From Leishmania mexicana MHOM/GT/2001/U1103 (taxonomy: Eukaryota > Euglenozoa > Kinetoplastea > Trypanosomatida > Trypanosomatidae), in contig NC_018315.1 of NCBI RefSeq assembly GCF_000234665.1, positions 62,001 through 126,000 of the forward strand: a DNA stretch of 64,000 nucleotides, in the 5' to 3' direction. The translations under genes were made by a program, and so were the position numbers. The notes beneath the pieces are model-generated. The model searched no databases. It was not told where the DNA came from and saw nothing but the letters and a program-made list of their open reading frames with translations. Positions within the stretch are counted from its first letter, which is position 1. Every line of letters begins with the position of its first letter. Below are positions 18,966 through 29,590 of the stretch, in pieces.

Positions 18966-20492
18966 ATGTCATCGTCGCGTACTCGAAGGCAGCCGCAAAG
19001 CCCAGTCCTGGCGTCGACGGACTCTTCGGCCTTCACGACAGTGAACACGAATGACATGCTGCGGCAGTGCGAGCGGCTGATCGTTCAGCTCTCTGAGCAG
19101 GTGCTGGAGCAAGAGAAGGACATTCGCTACCTGCGGACGGCACTGGACTCCAGTCGAAACCACCAGCGCCGACACCGACGACGGGGCGGGGATGAGGCGC
19201 GCGAACGGGCAGCGGCCGTCATCACGGCAGAGAGCTGCAGCGTATCAACGGAGGGGCGCCGGCATCACCGCCCACATCGAATCACAGCCAAACCACCCAC
19301 ACCGATGAAAAAGACGCACGAAGACTCTCGACTGCGCCTCACTCTCCCATCGCCGACGACGTCGCAGGTGTCCCCCATCAACTGGTTCGAGGACGCGGGC
19401 GTCGACTTCACCACGGGGCCCTATCCAGAGTCTACTGTCGTGGCACCGCATAGCCCCCAGAGCAGCGCAGCAGGAAGTGCCGTACCCTCGCCGACGCACT
19501 CCGCCCGCAAGCCGAGCGGGCAGCACGGCACGGCGGCAGCCCTCTCTTTTCCGGCTATCATATGCGGTGTTAGCAGCTGCAGCGATAAGACCAACGGCGG
19601 CCTAACGCCCAGCGCTGTGTGCGATGGTCCTCCCTCCGGCGAGACGGCAACTGCAGACGCACTTTGGGCATCGTCGCTGCTGTCAGAGCAGGAGAGGAGC
19701 AGCAGTAACAGCTCCCTCGCCCGGCACCGTCGCAGCACTGCACAGCTCACGCGGAATGCGCAGTTCGAGACCCCGCGAGTGAAGTTCGATAACCAGGATG
19801 CGATGAGCTACCTGCTGGGCGTATTTTCTAGTGTCAAGTCGACCCGTGAGGCCGATGGTGGTGCAACAGCGGCGATGGCGGAGGTCGGTGAAACGGCTCC
19901 CTGTGGAAGAGAAAATCGCGGCTGTGCAGGCGCGCGCTCTCCAAGGGCGCCGCTGCAGCAGCAAGGCGAGCATGTCGCGCGGCAACTCTTTCACCCCGAT
20001 CTTTTCGATGAAGATGAGGACAGCGAGAGTGGCAATGAACACCCGAGTGGTGGCGTCCTGTCCGACCATCACCGTCCTGCGGCAAGGCGACCTCTTTCAC
20101 CGGCTCCGCGCGACAAGCGAGGCGGCGACATCAACGGCAGCCCACCAACAAATCACAAGACGGGCGGACCTTTCGATAAGGAAGATGCGCTCTTGCAGGA
20201 GCGGTACGCTTGCATTGTCGCATGCGCGTTAGCCGCTGAGTTCGCCACCTCCACCACACTAGTGGAGGAGGATAAAGTAGAGAAGCAGCAGCAGCAGCAG
20301 CGAAGATGCAAGACAGGGCCTCGCACGCCTACGGCAGCTCAGTGCCGCACCACGTCTCAGCACGATCACAGTGCCAGTGCAGCGGTGTCGGAGCTACTGC
20401 GACTTTTCACTCTCGAGACCACCACGGGACATCAGCCGGACACTGATAGAAAGGGCTTGCAAGGACAGCAACTCCTTGGCACCACCACGTAG
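18966..20492 (+). CDS. Hypothetical low-complexity protein with N-terminal coiled coil
   Basis: The protein has 508 residues and I do not recognise the family. Residues about 25-60 (MLRQCERLIVQLSEQVLEQE and onward) form a clear short coiled coil, followed by a basic Arg/His stretch. The remainder is Ser/Pro/Gly/Ala-rich with a few ordered islands: INWFEDAGVDF, a block near AMSYLLGVFSS, an acidic DEDEDSES patch and a helical segment ERYACIVACALAAEF. Such sequence fits a scaffold or cytoskeleton-associated protein, but no function is claimed. The start is the first in-frame ATG; an upstream TTG-initiated extension was dropped. Confidence 0.7.
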   Translation: MSSSRTRRQPQSPVLASTDSSAFTTVNTNDMLRQCERLIVQLSEQVLEQEKDIRYLRTALDSSRNHQRRHRRRGGDEARERAAAVITAESCSVSTEGRRHHRPHRITAKPPTPMKKTHEDSRLRLTLPSPTTSQVSPINWFEDAGVDFTTGPYPESTVVAPHSPQSSAAGSAVPSPTHSARKPSGQHGTAAALSFPAIICGVSSCSDKTNGGLTPSAVCDGPPSGETATADALWASSLLSEQERSSSNSSLARHRRSTAQLTRNAQFETPRVKFDNQDAMSYLLGVFSSVKSTREADGGATAAMAEVGETAPCGRENRGCAGARSPRAPLQQQGEHVARQLFHPDLFDEDEDSESGNEHPSGGVLSDHHRPAARRPLSPAPRDKRGGDINGSPPTNHKTGGPFDKEDALLQERYACIVACALAAEFATSTTLVEEDKVEKQQQQQRRCKTGPRTPTAAQCRTTSQHDHSASAAVSELLRLFTLETTTGHQPDTDRKGLQGQQLLGTTT

Positions 20493-21148
20493 TGCCAGCT
20501 GGCACGACAAGCTTAACAGGAGCGGCGGTTGTGGTGGTGCAACACTGCCGTCTGGGTAATGGTATACGTTATGGTGTCTACAGGGAGTGGCAGCAGCGAG
20601 AAGGGCTCATGTGGAGGCGAGGCCTCCGCATCTGCTCTTCACTCACATAAACCCTCAGCTTTGGCGCTGAAGGAGGCGCCTGGGGGTGCCGGTGTCGGTG
20701 CACCTCCGTGAAGGCATTTGTTCATAGAAACGTGTGTGGAGGAAGCTCGGGGCTCTCTTGCTTTGACTTTGTTTCCTGTGTTGTTTTACATCCTCTCCCG
20801 CCGCGTGTGAGCATGTGCCTGTTTCCGGAGCAGCGTTGATGCTCAGTCTGAGAAAGAGAAGGGGAGGGAGCCTCCGCGGATGAAGGCTGAGCCACACTTT
20901 TGATTCTCGCTGCAGCAGCCGCATCCCCACCATCACCACGGGCGAGCTTGTGTACGTCAGCTGGACTTGTGTCACGGTGACATGCATCGCACCCATGAAG
21001 CGACCATTCGCCATCGTCCTCACCTGCTCTGTGTCTCTCCTCCAACTCGAACCGTCTCCCCCCTGCCCCTACATTCTGCGCTGGCATGTGCGCGGCGATT
21101 CGAAAAGCTGAATGAACGGAGCAGCAACGTTTCTCAGGGTCCCTTGTC
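20493..21148. other. Intergenic/UTR region
   Basis: About 0.66 kb with a pyrimidine-rich stretch at 21016-21070 that probably directs processing of the Sec20-like mRNA. No gene, RNA or repeat was recognised. Confidence 0.55.
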
Positions 21149-21973
21149 ATGGAAGCGACTGCAGCGCTGCACGCTACGGCGGCGTCGCCCTCGCCTCCGT
21201 CTGCCTCGCCGTTACGACTACGAACGGCTGAGGTACTTGTATCCCTGACGCGCCGTGCGGACCAGGCGCTACACGAGCTAATCACGACGCACCACGTCTT
21301 CGTGTCAAATCGTACGCAGCGCCTGCACGGTGCCCTCTCCATCGCCGTTGCCCAAGCGCAGCAGGTGCTACGGACATTGGAAACGGTGCGGGAGCAGCGG
21401 GAGCGCGAGCGGCACCAGGTGTACCAGCAGCTGCAGCAGCGGTCAGGCTCTTCGGCCTCTCCCGCTACTCGGACTGCATCGCCCTCTGTGGAGAACCGGG
21501 CACCGACGAAGGAGGAGCACCAGCTGTACATGCAGCTGGAGAAGGCCCGCATCGACCTTCGCCGCGTGCTTCCGCGCGCTGTGACCGAGGTCGAGGACAC
21601 AGGCAACGTCACCGAGGACGACGTGACGTCCACCTCAGGTGGATCGGCCGCCAGCACCGCGGCGGCACTCCGCTCGCTGCTCCACACGCGTTCCATGCTC
21701 TCGGTGGAGCTCAAGAAGATTGACACGGCGGTACAAGGACTCGCCGGTTCCAGTGATTCCCTCGCGGCTCTTCAACAGTCGCTCCAAGATGTGCACTCAT
21801 CCATGAAGATGGCACAGCGCATGGTGCGCACGTTATTGACAGTGCAGTCGCGGGATGATCTGCTGCTGCGCGTGTCTGCCGTGCTGTTTGCGTTGGTGGT
21901 GCTGTACGTCGTGGCGCAGCGACTCCTTCGCCTCTTTCCTACCACCGTGTACGTCACCTTGGACGAGGCGTGA
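21149..21973 (+). CDS. Sec20/BNIP1-like SNARE
   Basis: The protein has 274 residues. Sec20 is a Qb-SNARE of the ER that works with the Dsl1 tethering complex in Golgi-to-ER retrograde fusion. Here an N-terminal helical region (about 20-95) is followed by an acidic, disordered linker (about 145-165). The SNARE-like helix spans residues 170-235 (RSLLHTRSMLSVELKKIDTA and onward, ending in MKMAQRMVRTLL). A C-terminal transmembrane helix (VSAVLFALVVLYVVAQRLL, about 242-260) has a short lumenal tail. The order LLxxRxxM, then a heptad run, then (Q/R)R(M/L)xxxL, then the membrane helix matches the Sec20 domain. Identity is low, so the call rests on architecture and local motifs. The tail lacks an HDEL-type signal. 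Confidence 0.7.
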   Translation: MEATAALHATAASPSPPSASPLRLRTAEVLVSLTRRADQALHELITTHHVFVSNRTQRLHGALSIAVAQAQQVLRTLETVREQRERERHQVYQQLQQRSGSSASPATRTASPSVENRAPTKEEHQLYMQLEKARIDLRRVLPRAVTEVEDTGNVTEDDVTSTSGGSAASTAAALRSLLHTRSMLSVELKKIDTAVQGLAGSSDSLAALQQSLQDVHSSMKMAQRMVRTLLTVQSRDDLLLRVSAVLFALVVLYVVAQRLLRLFPTTVYVTLDEA

Positions 21974-22441
21974 GAAGTGGGGGGGGGGCACCGCGATGGT
22001 GCGTGCCTGCGTAATCCGCTCCACGTGTTTGTGGGCCATCGAGGCTGGTGTGAGGGAAACACCGTCTACCTTTGCTGTTCTACGGTGTCGTCTCGCTCGC
22101 TCTCTCCTCCAGCGCCGCTGTCAAGTCGCGTCCTCCGCATACACACACACACACATGCCTCCCGCCTATATCTGCCTGCACTCTGCACACGCACCGACCC
22201 CTACGTCGACACGCTCACGGGTGTGCCACGCGCGTCTGCCAGCGCCTGTCTCCTCACCACTCTCATCTCCAGGTATGGTCTCTGACGGTGCACGCACACA
22301 CCTCGAGTATCGGCCTTTTTCTCCTGCCCCTCCTCTCCCCTTCTCACGCAGCACCACCACTACGATCGCACCCACAGAGAGACGCGCTCACCGCCTCACA
22401 AACCGTTTGTCTGCGAGCGGGTTCGGTGCTGCAATACAAGG
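21974..22441. other. Intergenic/UTR region
   Basis: A compact 468-nt spacer with a G-run just after the Sec20-like stop codon, a CA run at 22141-22154 and a strong polypyrimidine tract at 22314-22346. Confidence 0.6.
22314..22351 (+). promoter_or_regulatory. Candidate spliced-leader acceptor
   Basis: A long C/T tract is followed by CACGCAG with the AG at 22350-22351, about 91 nt before the ATG at 22442. This is among the clearest acceptor signals in the window. Confidence 0.5.
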
Positions 22442-25400
22442 ATGCCCGTCTACTCGTCACGCGCTTCGCCACAGCAGCGGCTGCCCTCGACTGTACCCAC
22501 ATTCACCCATGACGATGTGAGCGCCTTCCGTCTGCGCCCGTTGTCCCATGCAACCACGACCGCCGCTCCCCCGAGTGTGGCGGCGGCGTCCACATCACAG
22601 CTGCCTCACCTACAACAATCGGCCGACAAGAGAGCAACGACGACGACAGCAGCAGCAGCGCGTGGCCTCATCAAGACGGAGCCGGCGCACCACAGTAGAA
22701 GAGCAGCTCAGCCCGTCACCTCCGCAGCGTCGATGAACAACTTTGAGGCGATACGCGTACCGCCTGCAGCGACCTCACGTGTCTACGCAGCCCTCACGCC
22801 TGCTCGCGTCCAGCCAAACGAGGCCAACAACGGGGGTAAGAGCGATGCGAGTCGGCAGACGGAGAAGTCGTCTCCGCCGCCCCGTGCTGGAGCCAGCGTT
22901 GCCGGCTGTGCGGATGCATCTCTCCAAGACACGCTCGTGGGCTTGCCCGCGTCAATCACGGAGGACATCGTGGCACCAGGCCTGAGCGCTGCTGAGACGC
23001 GGCAGCTGGCGCTGTGGACGCGCAGTACACCAGCCTTTACCGCCTCAACAGCGCCGGCTCATGCCCCGACGACCTCCTTCAACAACCCGCTGCACCACTG
23101 GTGGCGTGAACGGCAGGCGATGCGACTCCACCAGCGCCATGTTGCTGCGCTCGACGAGCAGCTGAGCCCGGCCCTCGAGCAAGCTGTGCGAGCACTGCTG
23201 ACGGCGGAAGAACATCATTGGCAATTCGAGATGCAGCACCAGCAAGAGCGAAAGAGTGGGGTGTGCCCGGCACCGGCGATGCACTCGCCGGTGCCGCTCC
23301 ACAAGATGGCGGCGCTGCTGCAAGCGCTGCAGCTGGTCCTTCATCAGACGAGCGTTTCTTTCATCGAAGCTCAGGACAGAAAGATCACCGCTGCAGTCGC
23401 CACCGCGGAGAACACGTGTGATGGAAACCGCAATGCAGGACGGCATGTCGGTCTCACAAGCACCTCAAGTAGCTTCACGGAGCAAGAGGACGAAGTGGAG
23501 GCGCAGCACGCGTTGGAGCGGGAGCAACGTCACGAGGTGCTGCAGGCCGCTCTCAACACGGAGCGTGCACTGGCGGAGGAGGTGAGGCGACAGGTGCCGA
23601 CTGGGGCCGGCGTCTCTGTCGTCACTCTCCCTTGTGACCGCTTTGTCCCTGCCCCCGTGCTGCGGCTGGAGGCGGCGGTCAGTGTTGCGCTGCTCTCCAG
23701 GATGATTGAGAAGGCGGAGTCAATCACGGCAGGCATGGAGTTCGCAGGCCACCTCCTCCGGCAGTACATCCTGCCTCACGTGTACGCCAACTATGCCGGG
23801 TGGGCGGCGGTGCGGCCGCGGCTGGGAACGCTGAGCGAGCAGGTTACCCACCTTGCAACCCTCCCGCTGCGCGTCCAGCAGCATCAGAGTCTGGTAGCTG
23901 CAGCCGTGCAGGCCCAGGCCGACGCGAAGTACCTCGAGGACGTTGTGAAGTCATGGACGATGCGTGCGTGGCTGCACGGAGTCATACGGCACCGTCAGTC
24001 CCTCGCCAAGCAAGCTGCAACGGAGCGTGTCGTTGCACGACTGCGGGGACGCATCGAGCTGCATCGGATGTTCAGCGCGTGGCGGCGAGAAGCACAGCGC
24101 GGGCAGCAGCTTGTACGTGAGACACGGATGGAGGCGGCGTACATTGAATTTCTCGAGGAGTCGAGGCTATCAGCGCTGCGGGACAGTCAAACATACGTGG
24201 GAACAGCGGCGACAATGGCCACGGCTCTGCTCATGTATGGTCCCAAAACCTCACCAGCACCCGTAGCTACCATGTGGTCCCGTGCTCAGCAGCAGCAGCA
24301 AGAGAGCAGGCGAGGACAGCAGGAACTTCCTGCTGGAAACAGGGAAGAATCATCAGCAACGGACATCCATGCCAGCGCCGCCCCCACAATGGTGAACACC
24401 CCTGCTGGATGGGCGGTGGCCCCGAGCCACTCGCGAGGGAGGATCGCGCAGGCGTCCCTGTTGCCCTCTCCCAGTCGCCATCGCCACGAAACACACTCCT
24501 CGAAGCGCAAGGGGGCAGGCTACAGCCGTGTCCAACTCTCCTTTATCCGGCGGAAGGCTGCCGGCATGGCGTCGGCAGAGCAAGAGAGAGCCGGGGAGGC
24601 TGGTATTCACAGCTTGCGTAGAGGCAATGCCTCTGTGGCCGACGACGACGACGTTGCAAGAGAAGATGGTAAAGGTGGCATGATGGAGCGGTACATTGTG
24701 CGCGACGCCAGCAGCGAAGACCAGAGCGAGGTCAGCAGCGATGAAGACAACACTATCGATGGCGGCGGCACGCTGGCGCAACTCGTCTACCTCGAGTCCC
24801 ACGCTGACGACATCCACGAGGAGGGCAACGGGTCGTACCGCGCGCGCTCTACAGCGTCGTCCATGTTCCCGACATCTGACATCAACGCATCCTTGGCGGG
24901 AGCGACTTCTAGGCGCGGAGGTGACGCTGGCGACGTCTCGATGCACACCCTCTTCCAGAAGATGCTGGCGAAGCTGCACGAAATCGACCAGGTCAACGCC
25001 TATCTCCGCGCGGAGCTGGCCGTGCACTCTCGGCGACTGCGCAAGGTTGAGGCTGCAAACCATGGCCTGCGTCAGCGGAATCGCCAGCTGGAGGATGACA
25101 CGCTGCAGTTACTACGCGACAAGCTGGATGCGCTCAACACCGCACAAGAGCGGCTCATGACGATCAAGGAGAAGAACCGCCAGCTGCGGCACGTCCGCTC
25201 TCGCCTGCGCGCGCACCGGCACCGCCCGTGGCAGAGCACCGTGCTGCGCGTCGTCGGGGACATGTGCGAGGTCTCAACAGCGGCAGCGGAAAGTGCAGAC
25301 GAGGCCCGCGTGCACGCGGATCGCCACGGCACAGGGTGCACCACCAGTGACGATGACGATGGCGGCGAGGGCGAGCGCGGAAACGCTTCGCCTCAGCCCG

Positions 25401-28400
25401 CGAAGTCTGCCGTGGCTGCCGAAGCGACGGCGGACGGGCAAGAGATGGCAGCCACTGGGTCGGTGGGATCCCTTTCCACGGAAAACCACGCGGCGCTCCC
25501 AGGCAGCGACAACAATGAGGAGCGTCTGTTCAGCCGCATCGCCCCAATCGTGCTGCGCTCAGACCGTCAGCTCCCTGACGCTCTCGTCATCATCGCAGAC
25601 TGGGCCAACAGCTGCCTCGAAGACCTGGAGTGCCTCGATGACATGAAGGATGGCCCTCTAGCTGAGCGCTTCCACAGCTTCAGCGAGGAAGCGCGGAGCG
25701 GGGTGCTGATCAGTCGACTTCTCTACTACCTTGCCCTGCCGCGGTACCGCACCACGACGTCGGCCGCCGATATGGAACGGGGCGTCGGAGCGAGCTTGGG
25801 CATGAGCGACTCTGCCGGAGCCAGGCTGGATGGCATCAATCGCCGACGTCAGCTGCTGGAGCAGCGTGGCGTGCAGCTGAACCCGCCCTTCCCCGTGTAC
25901 GCAGACTGTTTTAGTGATTTGCTGGCCGCACCGCCTGTAGAGCGCATATCCCAGCTTCTCGCCTTCGCGACAGAGCTCATGGCTGGTCAAGACGTCGCGG
26001 CGCAGGAGCAGAACGAGGCGTGGCGGGCGAACACCACAAACGGTGAGAATACGAACGGGCCGGCCAGTGTCGACTTTCGTGTAAGCGCAGCAGAGGCGGG
26101 GGATGGGAAGCGGTCGCCGCGAGCTGCCGCGGCGTCGCTGCCTACGCTGTCAACTCCGTTGCCGCTCCACACCGTGGTCAACCCGCACGCCATCGTGCGC
26201 GGTGAGAGGTCATCTGTCATCACACTCGTTGCGCTTCTTTACGTCCGCTTCGCGCACCCCTTCCACCACAAGAGTCATCAGAGCGCGAAGCGAGAGCGGA
26301 GCGCACTGCTGCACCTCTGGAGCGGCGGCCAAGCGACAGTGGCCGAGCTCAACGGTATCGTCAACGACAGCCTCCGAGATGCTGCAGGAGGGAGCGGCTG
26401 CCCGGTGGAGATTACGGCGACGCTTGACCGGGTACCGCCATCCGGCTACTCAATCGAAGCCGACATGCTGCGTCAGCTGCCGACAGAGGACAAGACGGCA
26501 TGGCAACTCTTCCGTGAGCGTTGCCTTCCTGTCTTCGGCACACAGGCGCACCCCTTCCTGCTGCGCGGCGGCTTCTGGCCGAGCGACGCCTTCGAGAGCC
26601 CTGAGCTGGCCGCGATGCTGAGCACCCTCGCCATGGCGCTGCGCCGCTCACTGGAGTTGCACCGCTGGCATGTGACGCTCAACTGCCTGGTGCCGGTGCG
26701 CACGTATGGCGGGCTGAGCAACGGCGTCTTCACCGGACCGTGCGCGTCAGCCCCGGCACTATTGCTGGGACTTCGTCAGGACGGTAAGAAGAACCTCTCC
26801 ATCGAGCACCCGCTCATCCCTCAGTGCGTGGAGCAGCGCCAGCAGGCCTACCTGAACGCGCTGGCGAGCGAGACCTTGGGCGCCTCTCTCATCTCCAGGG
26901 ACGATGAGGCAGCCAAGCTGCTGACACAGCAACAGCATCTGGCCGACCCCACTACGGAGACAGCGTCGCTGATGGACGCCATCACTGGTCTTTGGCAGGA
27001 AGATCTTCTCTCGCTCTTTGTGCAGCGCGCCACCCTCTCCGCGCACCTGGCGCTTCCGGTTCTCGACCTCGGCAGCTGGCGCCTGCTGTGTAGTGACCTC
27101 GGAGTGATCAGCATGGCGAGCCCAGACAGCGAGGGCGCCGGCGCGCATGATGCTGTGATGCTCAGGATGCACGAATCTGGTTCGTCACAGATGCAGGTGC
27201 AGTCAATATCGCCACGTCAGCCGAGGCCACAGTTGCAGGCGATGGACATGGAGGTAGTGACGACGCTCTTTCAACGCGCCGTCATGGCGGTTTCACTCGC
27301 TCGGGATGAGGTGGACCCCGCAGTGCTGCAGTCGGCACGGGCCGCCAGGGAGGCGTCGTCGCAGACGGCGCCAGCGGCGGCGGGGCAGCACAGCCAGGCT
27401 GACAGCAGGCGGAGTCGTTCGTCGAAGTCATCAACGCAGCATCAGACGCTACCAGACATACAGATGGACATGACATACCCGTCGTTTCTTATAGCGCTTG
27501 TGCTGCTGGTGCACCATCTGTACCCGGCCTTCATCTCGGCGACTCCAGCAGGCGTAGCGGTGCAACCCTTGTCTTCACCGACTGCCTTTCTCGGCAGCTG
27601 GGAGTCCAGCACCCTCACCAATAGCGACGATGGGCGGCTCGGGAGTCCCGCCTCGCTGCCGCTGGACGGCGGTGAAGTGAACCGCAGCCACCGCGTTTCG
27701 AACAGCAAGCCCACCTACTGTTCCCTTGTGGAGGCTTTCAGGTTCATGATGCAAGGCATTGTGTTGCCCAGCTCCGCGGCTCACCTGCAAGTCACAGATC
27801 CTCACTTTGTTCTTCGCCAGCTCACGCGTGGCGTGAAGACACAGGTGGTGCTACGGAATTGCGCCCCGGCGCTGCTGCTTGTGTATCAAGCGTACAGCAA
27901 GGAGGTTTTTGGAGAGCCGGGGATGGTGCGCAAGGACGTGCTTCGGCTGCTGCGCGATGCGATGCTCACCAGCACCGAGCTCTCACAGCATCGCATCTAT
28001 GAACTCTTCTCCAGCTGCTCTGTGCCGCGCCATGCGAACGAAGAGGTCGCCATCGCCAACCGCAAGGAGATGGATCGGCTGGCGCACGCCAACAGCAGCC
28101 CTGGCAGTCTCCCGGTGTCGGCGCGACGGCCAGGCTACCGTGCGGTGCGCATCGTCGATCCAGACGCCGCCACCGAGTCCGCCGTCGCGCACTCAGCGCA
28201 TCGGAAGCGCGTTCACATTCTCAACTTCGAGGGCTTCTGCAATTTTCTCTGCGTCCTGTGCGGCTTCAAGCAGCCGAACGTCTTCGTCCCATTTGAGGAG
28301 CGCCTGCTCTCCTTCCTGCACAACTCGCTCCTGCGGCCGCTGATGCACATGGTGCCTGCTCTGGTGCCGCTGGTGTCGCGCTCGCAGCTAGCTGGAGCGT

Positions 28401-28525
28401 CGAACAGCGTCTTGGCCTCTACTGCCGTAGTGAGAGCCGGTAGCGTCAACAGCGACGGTATCTCCAACAAGGCGGGCGGTGGGAGCAGCAGCGGTGCGAT
28501 TGGCGCTCGCGGCGCAGCCTCGTAG
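22442..28525 (+). CDS. Large coiled-coil, probably cytoskeletal, hypothetical protein
   Basis: The protein has 2,027 residues and no family recognised with certainty. After a disordered N-terminus come Arg/Gln-rich helices. At about residues 503-560 there are AWLHGVIRHR and MFSAWRREAQ segments reminiscent of Sfi1/IQ-like helical repeats. A strong coiled coil runs at about 834-930 (MHTLFQKMLAKLHEIDQVNA and onward). At about 1045-1265 a segment runs from DALVIIADWANS through GVLISRLLYYLALP to NPHAIVRGERSSVITLVALL. The last part resembles the end of a calponin-homology domain (NPxxIVxG then a hydrophobic helix), with large inserts. The C-terminal third has further helical blocks (EVFGEPGMVRKDVLRLLRDA) of EF-hand-like layout without a recognisable calcium loop. 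A flagellar or basal-body role would fit this mix but is a guess. Confidence 0.8.
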   Translation: MPVYSSRASPQQRLPSTVPTFTHDDVSAFRLRPLSHATTTAAPPSVAAASTSQLPHLQQSADKRATTTTAAAARGLIKTEPAHHSRRAAQPVTSAASMNNFEAIRVPPAATSRVYAALTPARVQPNEANNGGKSDASRQTEKSSPPPRAGASVAGCADASLQDTLVGLPASITEDIVAPGLSAAETRQLALWTRSTPAFTASTAPAHAPTTSFNNPLHHWWRERQAMRLHQRHVAALDEQLSPALEQAVRALLTAEEHHWQFEMQHQQERKSGVCPAPAMHSPVPLHKMAALLQALQLVLHQTSVSFIEAQDRKITAAVATAENTCDGNRNAGRHVGLTSTSSSFTEQEDEVEAQHALEREQRHEVLQAALNTERALAEEVRRQVPTGAGVSVVTLPCDRFVPAPVLRLEAAVSVALLSRMIEKAESITAGMEFAGHLLRQYILPHVYANYAGWAAVRPRLGTLSEQVTHLATLPLRVQQHQSLVAAAVQAQADAKYLEDVVKSWTMRAWLHGVIRHRQSLAKQAATERVVARLRGRIELHRMFSAWRREAQRGQQLVRETRMEAAYIEFLEESRLSALRDSQTYVGTAATMATALLMYGPKTSPAPVATMWSRAQQQQQESRRGQQELPAGNREESSATDIHASAAPTMVNTPAGWAVAPSHSRGRIAQASLLPSPSRHRHETHSSKRKGAGYSRVQLSFIRRKAAGMASAEQERAGEAGIHSLRRGNASVADDDDVAREDGKGGMMERYIVRDASSEDQSEVSSDEDNTIDGGGTLAQLVYLESHADDIHEEGNGSYRARSTASSMFPTSDINASLAGATSRRGGDAGDVSMHTLFQKMLAKLHEIDQVNAYLRAELAVHSRRLRKVEAANHGLRQRNRQLEDDTLQLLRDKLDALNTAQERLMTIKEKNRQLRHVRSRLRAHRHRPWQSTVLRVVGDMCEVSTAAAESADEARVHADRHGTGCTTSDDDDGGEGERGNASPQPAKSAVAAEATADGQEMAATGSVGSLSTENHAALPGSDNNEERLFSRIAPIVLRSDRQLPDALVIIADWANSCLEDLECLDDMKDGPLAERFHSFSEEARSGVLISRLLYYLALPRYRTTTSAADMERGVGASLGMSDSAGARLDGINRRRQLLEQRGVQLNPPFPVYADCFSDLLAAPPVERISQLLAFATELMAGQDVAAQEQNEAWRANTTNGENTNGPASVDFRVSAAEAGDGKRSPRAAAASLPTLSTPLPLHTVVNPHAIVRGERSSVITLVALLYVRFAHPFHHKSHQSAKRERSALLHLWSGGQATVAELNGIVNDSLRDAAGGSGCPVEITATLDRVPPSGYSIEADMLRQLPTEDKTAWQLFRERCLPVFGTQAHPFLLRGGFWPSDAFESPELAAMLSTLAMALRRSLELHRWHVTLNCLVPVRTYGGLSNGVFTGPCASAPALLLGLRQDGKKNLSIEHPLIPQCVEQRQQAYLNALASETLGASLISRDDEAAKLLTQQQHLADPTTETASLMDAITGLWQEDLLSLFVQRATLSAHLALPVLDLGSWRLLCSDLGVISMASPDSEGAGAHDAVMLRMHESGSSQMQVQSISPRQPRPQLQAMDMEVVTTLFQRAVMAVSLARDEVDPAVLQSARAAREASSQTAPAAAGQHSQADSRRSRSSKSSTQHQTLPDIQMDMTYPSFLIALVLLVHHLYPAFISATPAGVAVQPLSSPTAFLGSWESSTLTNSDDGRLGSPASLPLDGGEVNRSHRVSNSKPTYCSLVEAFRFMMQGIVLPSSAAHLQVTDPHFVLRQLTRGVKTQVVLRNCAPALLLVYQAYSKEVFGEPGMVRKDVLRLLRDAMLTSTELSQHRIYELFSSCSVPRHANEEVAIANRKEMDRLAHANSSPGSLPVSARRPGYRAVRIVDPDAATESAVAHSAHRKRVHILNFEGFCNFLCVLCGFKQPNVFVPFEERLLSFLHNSLLRPLMHMVPALVPLVSRSQLAGASNSVLASTAVVRAGSVNSDGISNKAGGGSSSGAIGARGAAS

Positions 28526-29590
28526 TGACTGCGGGCATGAATGGGGAAGGACAGGAAGTAAGGGTGCGCCCGCATTGGCAGTAGAGTCACGCAAGGACAC
28601 AAAGGGGGTGTGCGTGAGCGCCCGTGTGTACATGTCGGTGCTTGGCTTGCACAGTTTATGTTTCTGTTGTTGTTGCTGCCCATGTACAGCAGATCACCTC
28701 CGCCATGAGGGAGTGCGTTGTGTGCGGACGTGTCTGGGTGCGTGATCAATGCTCCCCCCCCCCACCGCCACCGCCACCACCACCACTCCTTGGAACCCTT
28801 TTTCTCTCTTGTACGTGTGACGCTGTGGACACACAGACACACACAGGCCTTCTTCTATCCGACAGGTCAGTCCTGCACGGTGTTGCTCTCGCTCTCTGTG
28901 TTCGCTTCTTGCTGCAGGTGCGGTGCCACGTGTCGGCTGTGCCTTCTCCCCTCCCTCTCGTCATGTCGCCATCATGTGCGACATGCATGTACATACGCTC
29001 TGACAAGACGCACGTAAGCGAGGCGACAGTGACCGCCATGCAGGACATCTCTCCACTCCACGCGACCACCACCACCACCACCCCTCTCTCCTCAACGGGC
29101 TGCAGGTGAGGAGTGAGTAGCAGCAACAGGGCTGAGTCGCGTGTGCCAGTGTGCACCGCCTTTCCCTCAGTGTGTATCTAAACACGCCACAGAGAATGTC
29201 GGAGAGGAGAACTGCGCTGCCGCAGAGGTGGTGGCCGTTGTACTCCACGTATCACGTGCCTCCCGCCTCATGTCTTCTGTCCTGTGCTGTGTTGTAGTCG
29301 CTCCGCTGCGACGGAGCGAGGTGGTGTGCGAGTGGCAGTTGTTATCCAAGAGTAACGCGTCAGCAGCCCAGTACACACACACACTGCCATCTCCCAGCTA
29401 CCGTTCTTCTCTCGCTCCCTTGCTCACCATCTACCCCCCCCCCGATACACGCACACGCATGTACGCCAGCACAAAGCGTGGCGCTGGCCATTTATCGGAT
29501 GGCGCAAGGATAACTTTCATGTTGAGCCATGGGCCTCCTCCCCAAGCCCGTCGCGCCACAGGCCCTCACGCCTCCTAGAGCAACGTCGCG

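Noticed and set aside
20722..21726. 334-codon antisense frame near the Sec20-like gene
   Set aside because: Ser/Arg/Cys-rich translation, overlap with the Sec20-like gene and no neighbours on that strand.
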